64,000 nt of DNA from Volvariella volvacea V23 (GCA_000349905.1 KB722738.1:1297551-1361550); one strand, 5' to 3'. Shown: positions 11,527 through 23,039, counted from the first letter of the stretch. Program-made: numbers and translations. The notes: a model not told the origin generated them from the sequence alone.

Positions 11527-12867
11527 TTACATCTCTGCTAGGAGCAATACCTTCGGCTTCAGGAGTAGGGAGTCCTTCAACTCGGAACCTTGTTTCTCCT
11601 GCCGAAGCAGGCCCAGGTCCATAGTACCAACCACTACTTGCCCATCCTGTGCTGCGATATCCGCAGTCATTGTTGAGGTGTTGTACTCCTTCCCAGATGC
11701 AATGCAGACCACTTGAAGGTCACATGACGTGATCTCTTCTCCGAGTGCTCGATTGACGTGCTGTACAGCTTGTACAACAGCATCGATGTCGGCCAAAAAC
11801 TTCGTCGCGATGGTGTCTTGTATCTGTGAACTGCTTGCAGTAGAGCCTGCCACCAGAAGGATATCCACGAATGCATCTCGGAGATGGGTGCCCAGTATCG
11901 CCTCTCCTGATGAAAGGTCGCGAGCATATCTCCGGGTCAGTGCCCGCCACCGCCCAGAAACAGACTGGTCCTCTAACGGCAGTCTTGTTAGCAAACGTAA
12001 AGCAACAGAAGCGAAGCACGTACCTGAAGCACGCAGCTTATTGTAAAGGAACGTTAATTCTCTCCCAGAGTCACTGCGTTGTCCGCCGTTCTGGGGCGAC
12101 CATGCAGCAATCAGCCACTCGCAGTAATTGCACATAGTGGCTTGGAACGCGATTTGGCAGACGACAGGATCCTCGTGGTGCTCCACAGACGAGAGTGCAG
12201 CCACCAATTCTCCACCAAGTATCTGTGTGATATGCTCCCTTGCGTCTTCCACTTCTTTCAGGCTTACCCTATCAACGTTCACAGAAGCGTTCTTCGGCCT
12301 AAACTCGAATGACTCTGCTAACCGCGCCGCAGTTTGGAATATGTCCGAGTTCAGAGTCTGCACCAGCCCAATGACATCTGCGCCAGATACTTTGTCCGCT
12401 TTGCCCAGAAATACTTCCGCCGCCTTCAGCTCCTGAGTCCGTACATCGAGAAGAGCGTTTGTTTGATCGTATTTGGAGCGCAGTGTCTTCAGCTCTCCTC
12501 GTAGAGCCTCGATGTCATTCATGTGTGTCCTTAGATTCTTTTGCAGACGCGTATTATCCTCCCCTAATCCCTCTGCCTGCACCTCGAGCCTTTTGCATTC
12601 CAACCGTATCGCATTGAGTGACTCCTCCTTGGTCTGGGCTTCGCTTCTTAGTTTGTTTAGATCAAATTTTAGAGTTCGGTTCTCATCTCTGCTTTCACCC
12701 AGCTCCCGGTTTAGCCGTCTGATTTCGGTTTCGTTGTCAGTTATAGAGGAACGAAGGTGCTTGAAAAGCTTTGAGAGGTGGTTGAGGCCGAACATTGATA
12801 GGCCGACGCCAGCAGCGACGAAGACGAAAATGGGAACGTGACGACTTCCTGCTGAGGCATTTGGCAT
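11527..12867 (-). CDS. Coiled-coil protein A with N-terminal membrane segment (unknown family)
   Basis: The ATG is at 12867. After a short polar leader comes a hydrophobic stretch, HVPIFVFVAAGVGLSMFGL, likely a membrane anchor. Next is about 150 residues of charged coiled coil (EIRRLNRELGESRDENRTLK), ending with YDQTNALLDVRTQELK, one copy of the motif repeated in protein B. The last 260 residues are globular and match the C-terminus of protein B: GRWRALTRR versus GRWRAITRL, IQDTIATKFLADI versus IQDTIKSKFASEV, RALGEEIT versus KALGEDVI, LKPKVLL versus VKPKVVL. Positions 11973-12023 (51 nt) are a probable intron that keeps frame, giving 429 aa spliced or 446 unspliced. Function unknown; tethering at a membrane is an inference. 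Confidence 0.82.
   Translation of the reverse strand: MPNASAGSRHVPIFVFVAAGVGLSMFGLNHLSKLFKHLRSSITDNETEIRRLNRELGESRDENRTLKFDLNKLRSEAQTKEESLNAIRLECKRLEVQAEGLGEDNTRLQKNLRTHMNDIEALRGELKTLRSKYDQTNALLDVRTQELKAAEVFLGKADKVSGADVIGLVQTLNSDIFQTAARLAESFEFRPKNASVNVDRVSLKEVEDAREHITQILGGELVAALSSVEHHEDPVVCQIAFQATMCNYCEWLIAAWSPQNGGQRSDSGRELTFLYNKLRASGTCFASVALRLLTRLPLEDQSVSGRWRALTRRYARDLSSGEAILGTHLRDAFVDILLVAGSTASSSQIQDTIATKFLADIDAVVQAVQHVNRALGEEITSCDLQVVCIASGKEYNTSTMTADIAAQDGQVVVGTMDLGLLRQEKQGSELKDSLLLKPKVLLLAEM
11973..12023 (-). other. Probable 51-nt in-frame intron of coiled-coil gene A
   Basis: On the minus strand it begins GTACGTGC, has GCTAACAAG near the end, and closes GCCGTTAG. Removal joins the reading to EDQSVSGRWRAL, aligned with the equivalent junction in gene B. 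Confidence 0.7.
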
Positions 12868-13443
12868 GATGTTGTTGACATTGCTCGTGCGGACGACTCT
12901 ATTATACAGCTACGCTGGGATTTGCCATGAGGCGCAAACGTGTGAACTTCTCTAGGACGAGGCGCAACAAGTGCTGTTCCCGATTACGCACATTGTGCGA
13001 TCAAAGTTGTGCCTAGGACTTAGTGTGGGTGCCTGGTGTGGTGCTGTTGAATCATTGAACAGGCTGTCTTCGGAGTGTGCCCAGACGTTTGTAGTCTGTT
13101 GCACTGGTCGTACGTGATTATCCTGCTATGCATGGTATTTCTTGACAATTCATGCATTGCCAATGGTATTCTTTCGCGTAAGTTAGACAGCTGTAAGACG
13201 GGACCCTGTGATCATTTCCTGGGACGTGTTGGTGTTTGTGATTTCACGAATTGCACGCGAACAATTGTGATCTGTGCACTGGAGCGGAAAGCCTATTGCA
13301 CCCTGCCCGAGAAGCTCAAGTTTAACATGCCGTGACGTCCGTCCAGCACCAACCGTGACCATGTTCAAAACAGCGCATCTCAGCCGCTACCGAGCTTATA
13401 TTAGAAACATCCGATAAATACATAATCAAGGATAACCCATATA
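12868..13443. other. Intergenic between coiled-coil genes A and B
   Basis: These 576 bp contain the 5' region of gene A and the 3' region of gene B. A cysteine-rich frame at about 13075-13335 has no suitable ATG and is not accepted as a gene. Confidence 0.5.
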
Positions 13444-13457
13444 TTACGATAGTTCTT

Positions 13458-13497
<40 letters not shown>

Positions 13498-16400
13498 ACC
13501 GAGCAGCAAACCTTCTAGCTGAGATTCCAGCACAACCTTCGGTTTTACTACCACTGCTTCTGACCACCCCATCTCACCCTTTTCATACCTGGCAAGTCCC
13601 AGGCCAAGCGTACATGCGACCTCTTGTTCGTCAAGGGCGTCCTCTGCCGGTAGACCCTGGGCCATCGTAGAGGGCTCATAAGGGCCCGATTCCACGTAAA
13701 GAAGCGTCATCTCATTGGAAATGACATCTTCCCCAAGAGCCTTCCTGAGTTGCAGTGCAACTTCAGTAATGTCAGAAACCTCCGATGCGAATTTGGATTT
13801 AATGGTATCTTGAATGCCAGGTTGCACCAAACCCGCAGCCATGAGCGTGTTACTAAGAGTATCCTGTATTTGTTCGGTTAGAACGCGAGCGAGTTGATTT
13901 GGTTCATTCAAGTGTAGTCGTGTTATTGCTCGCCATCGCCCAATAACGACTTGCTCCTCTGCACCAATTGAGTTAAGGTTAACACTTATCATCCACCAAA
14001 TTAAAATTCGCTCACCTGTCTCACGGAGGTTTGCATATGCGCCATTCAAAAGTCCATCAATATCTGTTTTGTCGCTCCACGACACGATTGCACTCCTAGC
14101 ATATGAGCACAAGAGGGACTGCAAAGCCATTTGAATGCCGCCAGATAGTTGTTGGAGTATCAACGGAATAAACCCCTCGGAAAGCGTTTCCGGTAAACTC
14201 TCCATTGCGTTCTGAACGCTCTCGGGGGATATAGAATCCTCGAACACCTGGATCTCCAGCACATGGTCCTGTTCTCGTTCATCGTCATAATACTGAGCCA
14301 CTTTTGTAGCCACTGAGGCTATCCGGTCGTTGAGGTTTTGTAACATTTGCCTGACTTCCGTCATTGAAACTCGATCACTCTTCACCCAACTGTTCCAATC
14401 TCTCGGGGTAGGTCGGGTATTAAGACGCTCTGTCAAACTTGAAATATCGTCTGTGAGTCGATATATATCAGTCTGGAGTCGCGAATTGATCTCTTTGGTG
14501 TTCTGGAGTTCCATCGATAGATTGAGGCGCTGATTGCTCTCCTTCCCATGCATGACTCGCCAACGTTCCGCTTGTGTGCGAGAGGACTCAGCGTCGGTCC
14601 GTAACGATGATGCTTCATCTCGGAGATCTTGAGCATCCTTCTGTGCACTTTCCAGCTCCTTTTGATTTGCGGAAAGATTAGTGCGCGCTTCATCCACTTG
14701 TGTACGCAAGTAAGTTAATTGAGCCTGCAAGGATGAGGCATCTTCTGCATGGCGATTCAACTCTTCCTGCATACGAGCGCCATCCCCTCTAGCACCTTCA
14801 AGTTGTGTCTTGTATGTAGCGAGCTCATTCCGTAAGCGATGGAGCTCTGCTTGGGCGCCTTGCAACTCTGCTCTACGAGCGTCGAGATCAGTAGACACCC
14901 TCTCCAACTCCAAGCGCAACCGTGACACTTCTTCCCCTGACAGCGTCAGCTCCTTCCTTTGCTGCTCATATTCAGCCCGAATAGCCTGTAATTCCTCCGT
15001 AGAAGCCTCTACTCGCCCGTTCGCCCGACCGAGCTGATTTCGTAGGTTCGTTACCTCATCGTGCAACGATGCCGCATCTTCTTTGCTACTGTCTAGTTCG
15101 TCCTTGATGCGATCGTTCTCTTCGCGTAGTTCTTGCGCTTCCGCGGTTCGGGCGGCAAGTTGCGTTTCTACTTGCTGAATGTCCGCATTGAGCTCCGCAA
15201 CCTTGCTCCCGAATGCGGAAGCATCCCCCTCGTAATGCCTGACATCGGCCTCCAGCCTCACATTCTCCTCCCTTGTATCCTCCAAAAGACCCTCACAAGT
15301 GGACAATCGCGACTTGGTGTCAGTAAGTTCTGCACGTAGGTGCGCCATATCGTCCTTCAATGACACTGTCTCCCCTTCATAACGCACGAGGTCTTCCGTC
15401 TTGTGCGTGTTGTCTTCTTGAGCACGGTGAAGTTGGTCCCTACACCCATCTAGTTGTATAGTAGTGTCCTCCAACTCCGAGCGTAATTGCTCAATTTCGT
15501 TCTGCATGGACTGCGCCCCCTTCTCGTAACGCTTCACTTCCTCCTGCAAGCGAGAATTGCTAGCCTGCAGCTCTTGAGCTCCGGCTTTATAACGGGAAAT
15601 TTGCGTTGTCGTTCCGTCCAGTTGAGAACGCAACTGTTCCATCCGGTTTCGCAGAGACGTTACCTCCTCCTCGTACTGCTCCAACTCTTCCCGCAAATGC
15701 AGACGCTCTTCTTGTACAGTCGCGATCTCGTTCCGGCTATCCTTCAGTTGATTGTTAACCTCATCGAGTTGGGAGTGTAGATCGTCCGTCTCGTCTTGCA
15801 ACGACAAATTGCGTTGGGTCTGGGTATCGAGCAAAGCTTGTAGCCGCGTACATTCAGCTTGTAGTGCTTCCAGTCCAGAGGTGCGCTCGGACAAGCGGGC
15901 AAGCGTCTGTTCGTGTTCGTGTTGGAGGCGTGTTAATTCATTGCGTAACAGCAAGACCTGGTCTTTCACGGATCTCAATTCCGATGTCCGGCTATCGAGA
16001 AGCACGTTAACCTCGTTCTGGGTATGTGCACTATCTCTTCGCAATATAGCGACTTCCTCTGATTGTAGTTTCAACCTCTCTTGCAGCCGTGTCTTGTCAT
16101 CCTCTGTGTTGCGGAGCTCCGCCCGACATGTGGCAAGGGAGGACGTAAGAGTCCCATTCTCCTTTCGCAACTCGGCTACCCGATTTTCTGATGTCGCCAA
16201 GTCCTGCAACTTCCGGTCCAACTCTCCTTTCCACTGCCCAGCACGCTCTCGCAACTCTTGCAGCTCCGAGTTACGATCGGCGAGGAGGTTTGACGTTTCC
16301 TGGTGCTGGGAGGTGAGCCGTTCTGTTTCACTGCGTAGAAGTGTGACGAGATCATCGAGGCGTTTAACCTCTGAAGTACGACTGGAGAGAAGCGTAGTGG

Positions 16401-18074
16401 CATCCTCGTGTTTAGAGCGTAGTTGAGCGAGTTCCTGCTGCAGCGACGAGAGCTCTTCTGTTCTTGTCTTCAGCTCTGTCTGTAACTGCGCGGCACCCTC
16501 TTGTGTGGTCCTTAATTCTGCTACGCGAAGCGCGAGCGTTTGCGCCATCTGGTCGGAGTTACGGTGTGCATGACTGGTCCCATCCCGTAGCGAGGACACT
16601 TCCTTGTTGAGTTGTTGCAACTCGGAGGTGCGAGTGGCAAGGAGGTTACTCGTATTGTCGTGTTCAATGCGCAAGCGCTCCAAGTCGCGACTCAAGGCGG
16701 TCATCTCCTCCTTACTGTCGTTAAGTTCTTCCCGGAGGCGTGAAATCTCCTCCTCCTTCCCCTTCAATTTTTCTGTACGACCTGAGAGCAAAGTAACGGT
16801 TTCTTCCTGCTTGGCGTTGAGCTCCTTGAGCTCCGCTCGCAAGGAAGTAGCCTCCTGGGCAAATTGCTTCCATTGAGATGTACGACTCGCTAACAAGCCG
16901 GTAGCTTCGTTGTAGACTGACTGAAGATGGTCGACTTCCTTTCGTAATGCAAGGATTTCGTCCTTCGAGTCCTCCAGCTCTGAGCGACTTTTAGCGAGGT
17001 GGTTGGCCGCTTGATCGTGTCTAGAACGCCAGTGCTCTACTTCACCGCGTAATAAGGTGGCCTCCTCCTTATGATGCGCCAGGTCGTCCTGCAAACGAGA
17101 ACCGTTTTTCTTGAGACCTTCCAATTCGGAAGAATTGCTCGCGAGCAGGCTGGTGGTCTGATCGTGTAAAGCGCGAAGGTGCCTGACTTCATTTCGCAGG
17201 GAAGAAGCCTCAACCGTCAGGCGCTGTAATTCGGACGCCCGACTAGCGAGGAGTGTGGTGGTTTGGTCATGAATAGTGCGCAAGTGCTCTGTCTCATTAC
17301 GGAGCGCCGAGGCGTCGTTAGATACTTGCTCCAACTCTGTAGAACGAGTGTTGAGAAGAGTTGTAGTTTGCGTCAAGTGGGATTGGAGGCGCTCCGTTTC
17401 GGAGCGCAATGTGGTGACTTCATCGGTTAGTTGCTTGAGCTCGGTATTGCGAGTAGAGAGAAGAACATTGGCCTCGTCGTGCTTGGTACGCAGCTGGGAC
17501 GCTTCAGTTCGCAATGACGAAATCTCCTTTGTCATTTCTTTCAACTTGTCCTGCAAGTTAGACACCTCGTCTCGCGCCTCCTTTAGTTCCAGTGTTCGAC
17601 TAGCTAAGACAACGATCGTCGAGTCGTACTGGGAACGGGCGTGATCCGCTTCTTTACGCAAGGAAGTGACTTCTTCTTCCTTCTGCTCCTCCTTTGTTTT
17701 GGATTCGGACTGGAGCTGTGCATTCTAACTACTCAACCACTGGCTCTGCGACATCAAACCTTGCTCACCTGGTGCATATGGTCTACTTCTTCTCGAAGAC
17801 CGCTTATAACCTCATCTTTAGCCCGCGCTTCGGACTGAAGGAGGTTGACAGATTCGTTGAGACTCTTGACATCCGGCTCCCGTAGCGTGGAAGATTCAGA
17901 GATGGTGTTTATAAGTATGCTCTGGGATTTCTTTGGCTTGAGTGTAAGCTCTGATCTCTTCACTTTGAGGCCGGTGTCTTTCCGGCCTCGCAGGCTTGAG
18001 AGATTAAACATGGAAGGAACTAAGATGCCAGCGAGGGTGGCAGAGATTCGAAAGGAGCGCCTGGGATTGAGCAT
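13444..18074 (-). CDS. Giant coiled-coil protein B with 35/49-residue repeats (unknown family)
   Basis: Three exons join in frame: 18074-17769, 17715-14016, 13958-13444, giving 1506 aa. The N-terminus is MLNPRRSFRISATLAGILVP, with a short hydrophobic patch near residues 10-22. About 1150 residues of almost uninterrupted coiled coil follow. Near the start the motif [HY]D-x-T-T-x-L-L-A-S-R-x-x-E-L recurs at least 13 times, spaced by exactly 35 or 49 residues. The intron at 13959-14015 is 57 nt and keeps frame, so the reading stays open through it. The globular C-terminus, about 300 residues, is homologous to protein A. The protein ends in a Glu-Gly-rich tail encoded by a 9-bp repeat. It resembles golgin or SMC-like coils only in general composition, and has no ATPase or GRIP motif that I can see. 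Function unknown. Confidence 0.85.
13453..13497. repeat. 9-bp tandem repeat, five perfect copies
   Basis: The unit TTCTTCGCC (plus strand) occurs five times in a row. On the coding strand it encodes repeated Gly-Glu-Glu at the extreme C-terminus of coiled-coil protein B. Copy number could vary between strains without breaking the frame. Confidence 0.95.
13959..14015 (-). other. Probable 57-nt in-frame intron of coiled-coil gene B
   Basis: On the minus strand it begins GTGAGCGAA, has a branch-like CTTAAC/TTAACTC near the end, and closes GGTGCAG. Removal joins ...LRETG to EEQVVIGRWRA, which then aligns with protein A at its own intron site. Confidence 0.7.
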
Positions 18075-18380
18075 CCACTGTAAGTCCTTCACCTTAAGAA
18101 TACTGGAAGGTGAACATGAGGCATCGGCATGGACACTGCGTTCATTATGGTGGCAGATGTGACTGGCTGAACGTCGCGAAACCCTGGCAAAGGTTAACCA
18201 TTTCCTGTGCAATGTCGTGGATCGGGTGGTGTAGATTGAATGGAGGACGCTGCCTGGCTCTGACACGCAGTCTGCACAGTTCGGAGGACGCGAACACACG
18301 AAACCACGACGCGCAGAGCCAGAGATTGCTTAGTCATCCAGCGTATCAGCTGGTCGCAAGGACAGGCTGCTCTGCGTGAG
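18075..18380. promoter_or_regulatory. Divergent promoter region, coiled-coil B and FHIP genes
   Basis: 306 bp lie between two divergent start codons. No specific motif can be assigned. Confidence 0.4.
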
Positions 18381-21300
18381 ATGGACTATTTCTCGAAATT
18401 CCTGAGGACCGGTTCACAGCCTGCTCCCAAGCCCCAAACCGACCATGCTTTGGAATTCCATAAATCCTGGACCTATATCAAGGTATCTCTCTCGGCATCT
18501 GTCTTACGCGATCTCAAGCACCGCTTCTGCAGAACACCCTCTTGTACCCGGACGAACGACAGCTGAACAAGGGGATCAAATCCACAGATGTACCGAGGCA
18601 TCTCCAATCAATGGTAGATGCTCTGGTCTGGGAGTCTGACAGGACAGAGGAAGGGTATGTCCCTTATACGGCACTTGGCAATGCTGCTCAATATCCATCA
18701 GCGGCACGGGGGCATGTCTCGAATACTTGCTCAAGAACGGTCTGTGTTCGCACCTCATGCAACGCATCGTGCATTTAATCTTACCGCTTCCAGACGTACT
18801 CGGGACTCTTGTCCGTCTGAGTGAGAACGATCGACCGGCTGGAATTCAAGCAGAGGTACTGCGAAGTGTGCAGATGATGGTGTTGCTGTTAGATGAGCAA
18901 TTCCTCGTGCATTCTGCAGTACATCGTGCAGTTCTGCGCCTGCTTCGAAATTGTGTTGGTGACGATTTGCAAGAGCAACTAGACAACCGCAGTAAAGTCA
19001 TGGGTGCCGCGAAGAATTCCCCCCGTACCCAGCCATCAGAATATGAAGAGGATTGTGCGTCACCGATGGTAGTGCTGAGATTTCATTATGCTAACTCTAT
19101 CCCAGTGGTTAACCTACTGTGTATTCTTTGCAGCCGCATCAAGACATACCGCGAGCTGCTGATGATTTTCTTTCATGACAAGCACTGGTACCGATCTGAG
19201 CCTCTCTTTGCAGTTGAGGAGGAAGAGGAAGAGGAAGAAGAGCAAGACGAGGACATAAGTGATGAACCAACAGAGACCACCCCCGAAAATGAGGCATCTG
19301 CACGACAGCCCTCACCAACTCCGTCTCAGACGACGATTACCCCCACACCACAATCACCCCCCGCCAAGAAGCCTGAATATGAATTCCTTCTATTCAATTA
19401 TCTGCTACGATTTGTGCATCGAGAAGGAAAGATAGGGGACTTCGCTCGTGCTGGTTTGCTTTTCCTGATGGATGTCGCTATGTCACCGCAGGAGACGGGC
19501 CAGCGAAGTGAAGAGGCGAGCCTCTCTGAACAGCCTCCCCCAGACCCTGTAACAGATGCTGCGCTTGCATTAGCAGAGTACATTCTTGACGGCGATTTCT
19601 CGGACGTTCTGGGTGCTGGACTGGGTGCTGTGTATTCATTATTGCCTTCCAAGCTCAAGTTTTCCCTTCCCAAGGCAGATCCAGTGTCCGGAGGAAATGG
19701 GATGATTATTGGTGGGAAAGGGTCGGAGACAGAAGAGGACTTAGAAAGGCAGGAGCTGGAGCAAGAACGGGCTTTGGCATTGGGTATAGAAGATGCATCT
19801 AATCCAGACCTCGTTTCCAGGACCGAGCATTTCCTCAAATTATTGGAGTTCTTGCAGGACGTCTTCAGACGAAACCTGATGCACGAATCAGTTGATGCAT
19901 CAGCGCTGGTGGGGAATGCTATCGTGCAGTCCATCCTTGACGCTGTTCGACGAACATTTTTGGAAAACGTCTTATACCCATCCGTGCTTGAGTGCTCTGA
20001 TATGGATGGAAGCGCCGTAGCAGTTATGTCGTACATCGATCTCATGATTCGAGCGCTGCAGGATGGGCCACTTGCCGACCTTCTAGTCGAGTTCCTTATC
20101 AGTGAAGATAATGAAGATGTCCAACCAAGACAACGAGCCTTCTCTATGCTTACATTGGGGAAAAAACCTCCGTCGAGTTCTGCTGATAGGCAGGCAAAAT
20201 CACGGAGAAGGAAGAGTAGCGCTATGGTTCTCTTGGAAATGGAGAACCCCGACACTCAAAAACCTTCTGAATATTTTACCTCAGTGGGCCGCTTCACCTT
20301 AAAGGACCTTATCGTAGCCAATCTACGATCAAAGTCTCAACAAACTGCCACTTCAGCACTGCAACTATTACAAACCCTACTTTTCCATCATCCGAAGCTC
20401 AGCATCGATCGACTCTTGGTAGTCATCCATGACCAAAATGCAACCGGTTTCCCCCACCCAGCCCTTGCGTCTTTCCCTTCCCTTATTTCTCGGACACAGG
20501 TGGAGAGCGACGGGGATGATGACTCATTCAATTATCCTGGTAACGAAAAACAGACGACGGATCAGAAGACTACACCTCTATTCCTGCAACCAGAAACTAC
20601 ATACTTGACTCATGAGCGCGAAATGAATCTTTATCTTGCGTTAGTCTCAAGGGTTGACCCTTTACACAACGGTGAAGCCTTCAGCACTGGCTATGATCAC
20701 TACCTGTGTGATGCGCTGTTCGCCATCCAGAATCAACCCGCCTTCCTGCTTACTCCAGAAGACTATACCAACCCCGAACTCCGGCAGTCAACCAAGCACA
20801 AGCTAAATCCTGGAGATAGGATCCTGTCTTCGCTTTTAGAATCATTGCGCCGGTTCTTCTCGAACACACCTGAGTTCAATATGGCGCTCACAGGTGTACT
20901 TGCCACGCTTGCCATTCACCCTGATCGATCTTTAGCGGGGTGGCTTACATTCTCTACTAATGGTACAACCCCCATCGTAACTGCCGGGAATGAAGAACGT
21001 GATGATTTTCTTGACGAAGATGGTGATGACCGGTCCATCGATTACCACATCGAGGAGAGGCTTCACTCTCCAAATCAGCCCAGTAACTTACCAGCATCCT
21101 CATTGGATGCTTTATCACGACCAGCCGTCCACACCATTTTCCATGGGCTCGTTACTCAGCTGGAACGATACCGCCAGATCGTTGACAATTTTGACAAGTA
21201 TTTATTGGAACGGCGACAGGGTCTGCTATTTTCAGAGAACCTAACGGACGCCCTCAGCTTAGCGTTAGAAGTCACAGAAGAACCGGGTCCTCTGCAGCCA

Positions 21301-21771
21301 ACAGAGTCTGCGCCACCGCAACGCCCAAAACCCAAATCCAGACCCAGCGCCGCTTCATCCATCGTTTCATTCTTAACTCCCCGAAAAAGCAAACAAGCGA
21401 AACCCTCTCCGTCGGAACCTTCGACACCCCCGAAACACAACTTGAGCAAGAGTGTTTCAGCGAGTCCGTTTGGGCCTCATTACCAGCACACTAACTCGGT
21501 TACGGTAGAGCCGTATATGGCCCCTTCAACGGATCCGTGGGATCCCGCCAAGTCCACCAGGTGGACCGCCGATGAGGAGGATGTTTTTTCATCTGGCTGG
21601 AGTGATCGCCGGGGGTCAGTAGCAGATTCAGAGCAACCATCCAGACCAACACAAATAACGCTATCCCAACTGTTGGATAATGTAGTCATTCTGGAGGAGA
21701 GTATCAAAGAACTTGTCGCTATTATACATGCAAGAAGGTGTCTTGGTATTGATTCTTTACGTTACCTGTAG
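18381..21771 (+). CDS. FHIP/RAI16-like protein (FTS-Hook complex subunit)
   Basis: This family (RAI16-like, FHIP) links Hook adaptors and dynein to early endosomes in animals and filamentous fungi. The start at 18381 gives MDYFSKFLRTGSQPAPKPQT. Exons 18381-18482, 18533-18654, 18702-19054 and 19106-21771 join in frame to 1080 aa. Recognisable parts are TLLYPDERQLNKGIKSTDVP, VDALVWESDRTEEG, GTGACLEYLLKNGLCSHLM, LVNLLCILCSRIKTYRELLM and IFFHDKHWYR. These make up the conserved N-terminal alpha-solenoid. An acidic run of nine or more Glu follows at 19216-19245, then a second helical region, a Ser/Pro-rich linker and the end ELVAIIHARRCLGIDSLRYL. The 51-nt intron 19055-19105 keeps frame. Hook and FTS partners are not in this window. 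Confidence 0.85.
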
Positions 21772-21900
21772 ACAGATTTTGAGGCAGGATACAGTCGGTG
21801 CACAATTGTCGATTATACGTACATTTAGAGGAATACATGGACCCAATATACCCGCAGGGCAGAAATAAGCTATACGGATGAAGACTAGCATATGCTCTAT

Positions 21901-23039
21901 TTATTTGGTTTTCTTCGTCCTAGTACTGGTCCTTGTAGCCTGCTTGGACGAAGAAGCGGGCTTTGCCTTGTCCGAACCAAACAATTGTTGCTGCAACTTT
22001 TCGAACTCTGCGTCGTCGATATCAGGTTGTGGAACAGCACGAGACTTCTTGCTCGTGGGCACCACCTCTTCCTCTTCTTCACCTTCGGCACCCCGCGTAC
22101 GCTTCTTGCCCTTTCCTTTCCCCTTCGATTTCGGCTCGGGTTCGGCGTACTTAGCAGCGAGGCTGTCGAAGAAGCCTTCCATGTTCTTTTTTTTCTTCAG
22201 TATTACAGCTTGTAAGGCGGAGTGATCCTCCTCGTCTGCTCCATCATTTTGTTCGGAGGCTTTCCCCTTGCTCTTCCCAGCTTTAGCTTTTCGTGCACCT
22301 GCTTTGCCGGTCCCATAGAATTCGTCCCATACGCCTAGCTCCTTCGCAAGTTTCTCCGCCTCAACAGCTTCCTTATCAGCCTGTTTCTTCCTCACTAGAC
22401 GGGCCTTCTCGTCCTTAATACTTGTTGTCCATGTACGTGTCGCTTTGAGTTCCTTATTCTTAATGAGGTCCGAAATGACAAGGATAATTCGCGCCTCATC
22501 ATCATGAGTTGAGTGAGGGATATGTGTCATGATGTCAGCTATATCACCACCAGTCTCCAAATAGGCTTTTTTGAGGTCTTCAACTTCCTCCTTTGACCCT
22601 GGGGTAGAACGAGACATCAACTAGGCATGCCCAGACGAGGTGTAAAAGACGAAGTACCCTGATATTGTTTCTTATCTTCGTCCAATTTCAGTCTCGTAAC
22701 TTGGTCGAACAAGTCCTCGAAATAAGCATCCCACCCATCCTCTCCGGGTCCTAGTTCAAACCCTTCGTCTGTCCTTCCCGTCTTATCGTATCTTGCTCGC
22801 TTCTTCTCGTCGCTGAGCACTGCATATGCAAAGCCGACTTGTTGAAACTTCAAAGACGCGTCAGCTTTTTCGTCGTCCTTGGCCGTAGTAAGTTTGTCTG
22901 GATGGTATTTGAGTGCCAAGCGACGATACGCCTTCTTGACGTCCTCTAGCTTTGCGTCCTCCTTGAGACCTAGTACACCGTACAGATCTACTGATTCTTG
23001 ACCTGGGAAGAACTGAGAAGCAGGATCATCTTGGTCCAT
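21901..23039 (-). CDS. DNAJC9-like J-domain protein
   Basis: Two exons (23039-22658 and 22598-21901) join in frame to 359 aa. The J domain lies near residues 15-90: [20 protein letters not shown], then [13 protein letters not shown] with the HPD tripeptide needed to stimulate Hsp70. It is followed by [20 protein letters not shown]. Further on come [17 protein letters not shown] and [20 protein letters not shown], typical of DNAJC9 and its fungal relatives, and a lysine-rich, acidic tail ([20 protein letters not shown]). Human DNAJC9 is a nuclear chaperone for histones H3-H4. The same role here is inferred from this layout. The tail may contain the nuclear localisation signal. Confidence 0.87.

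Noticed and set aside
13075..13335. Small cysteine-rich frame with an apparent hydrophobic leader, effector-like
   Set aside because: The frame opens with GTG, not ATG. The first ATG falls after the hydrophobic part, so no signal peptide remains. It is more likely chance in a promoter region.
15752..16426. 224-codon plus-strand frame, very rich in Ser and Arg
   Set aside because: It lies opposite the coiled-coil repeat of gene B. Glu/Leu/Arg codons read in reverse give exactly this Ser/Arg/Cys pattern.
19398..20255. 285-codon open frame on the minus strand
   Set aside because: It is antisense to the conserved FHIP coding exon and its serine/arginine-rich composition is that of a reverse-frame shadow.
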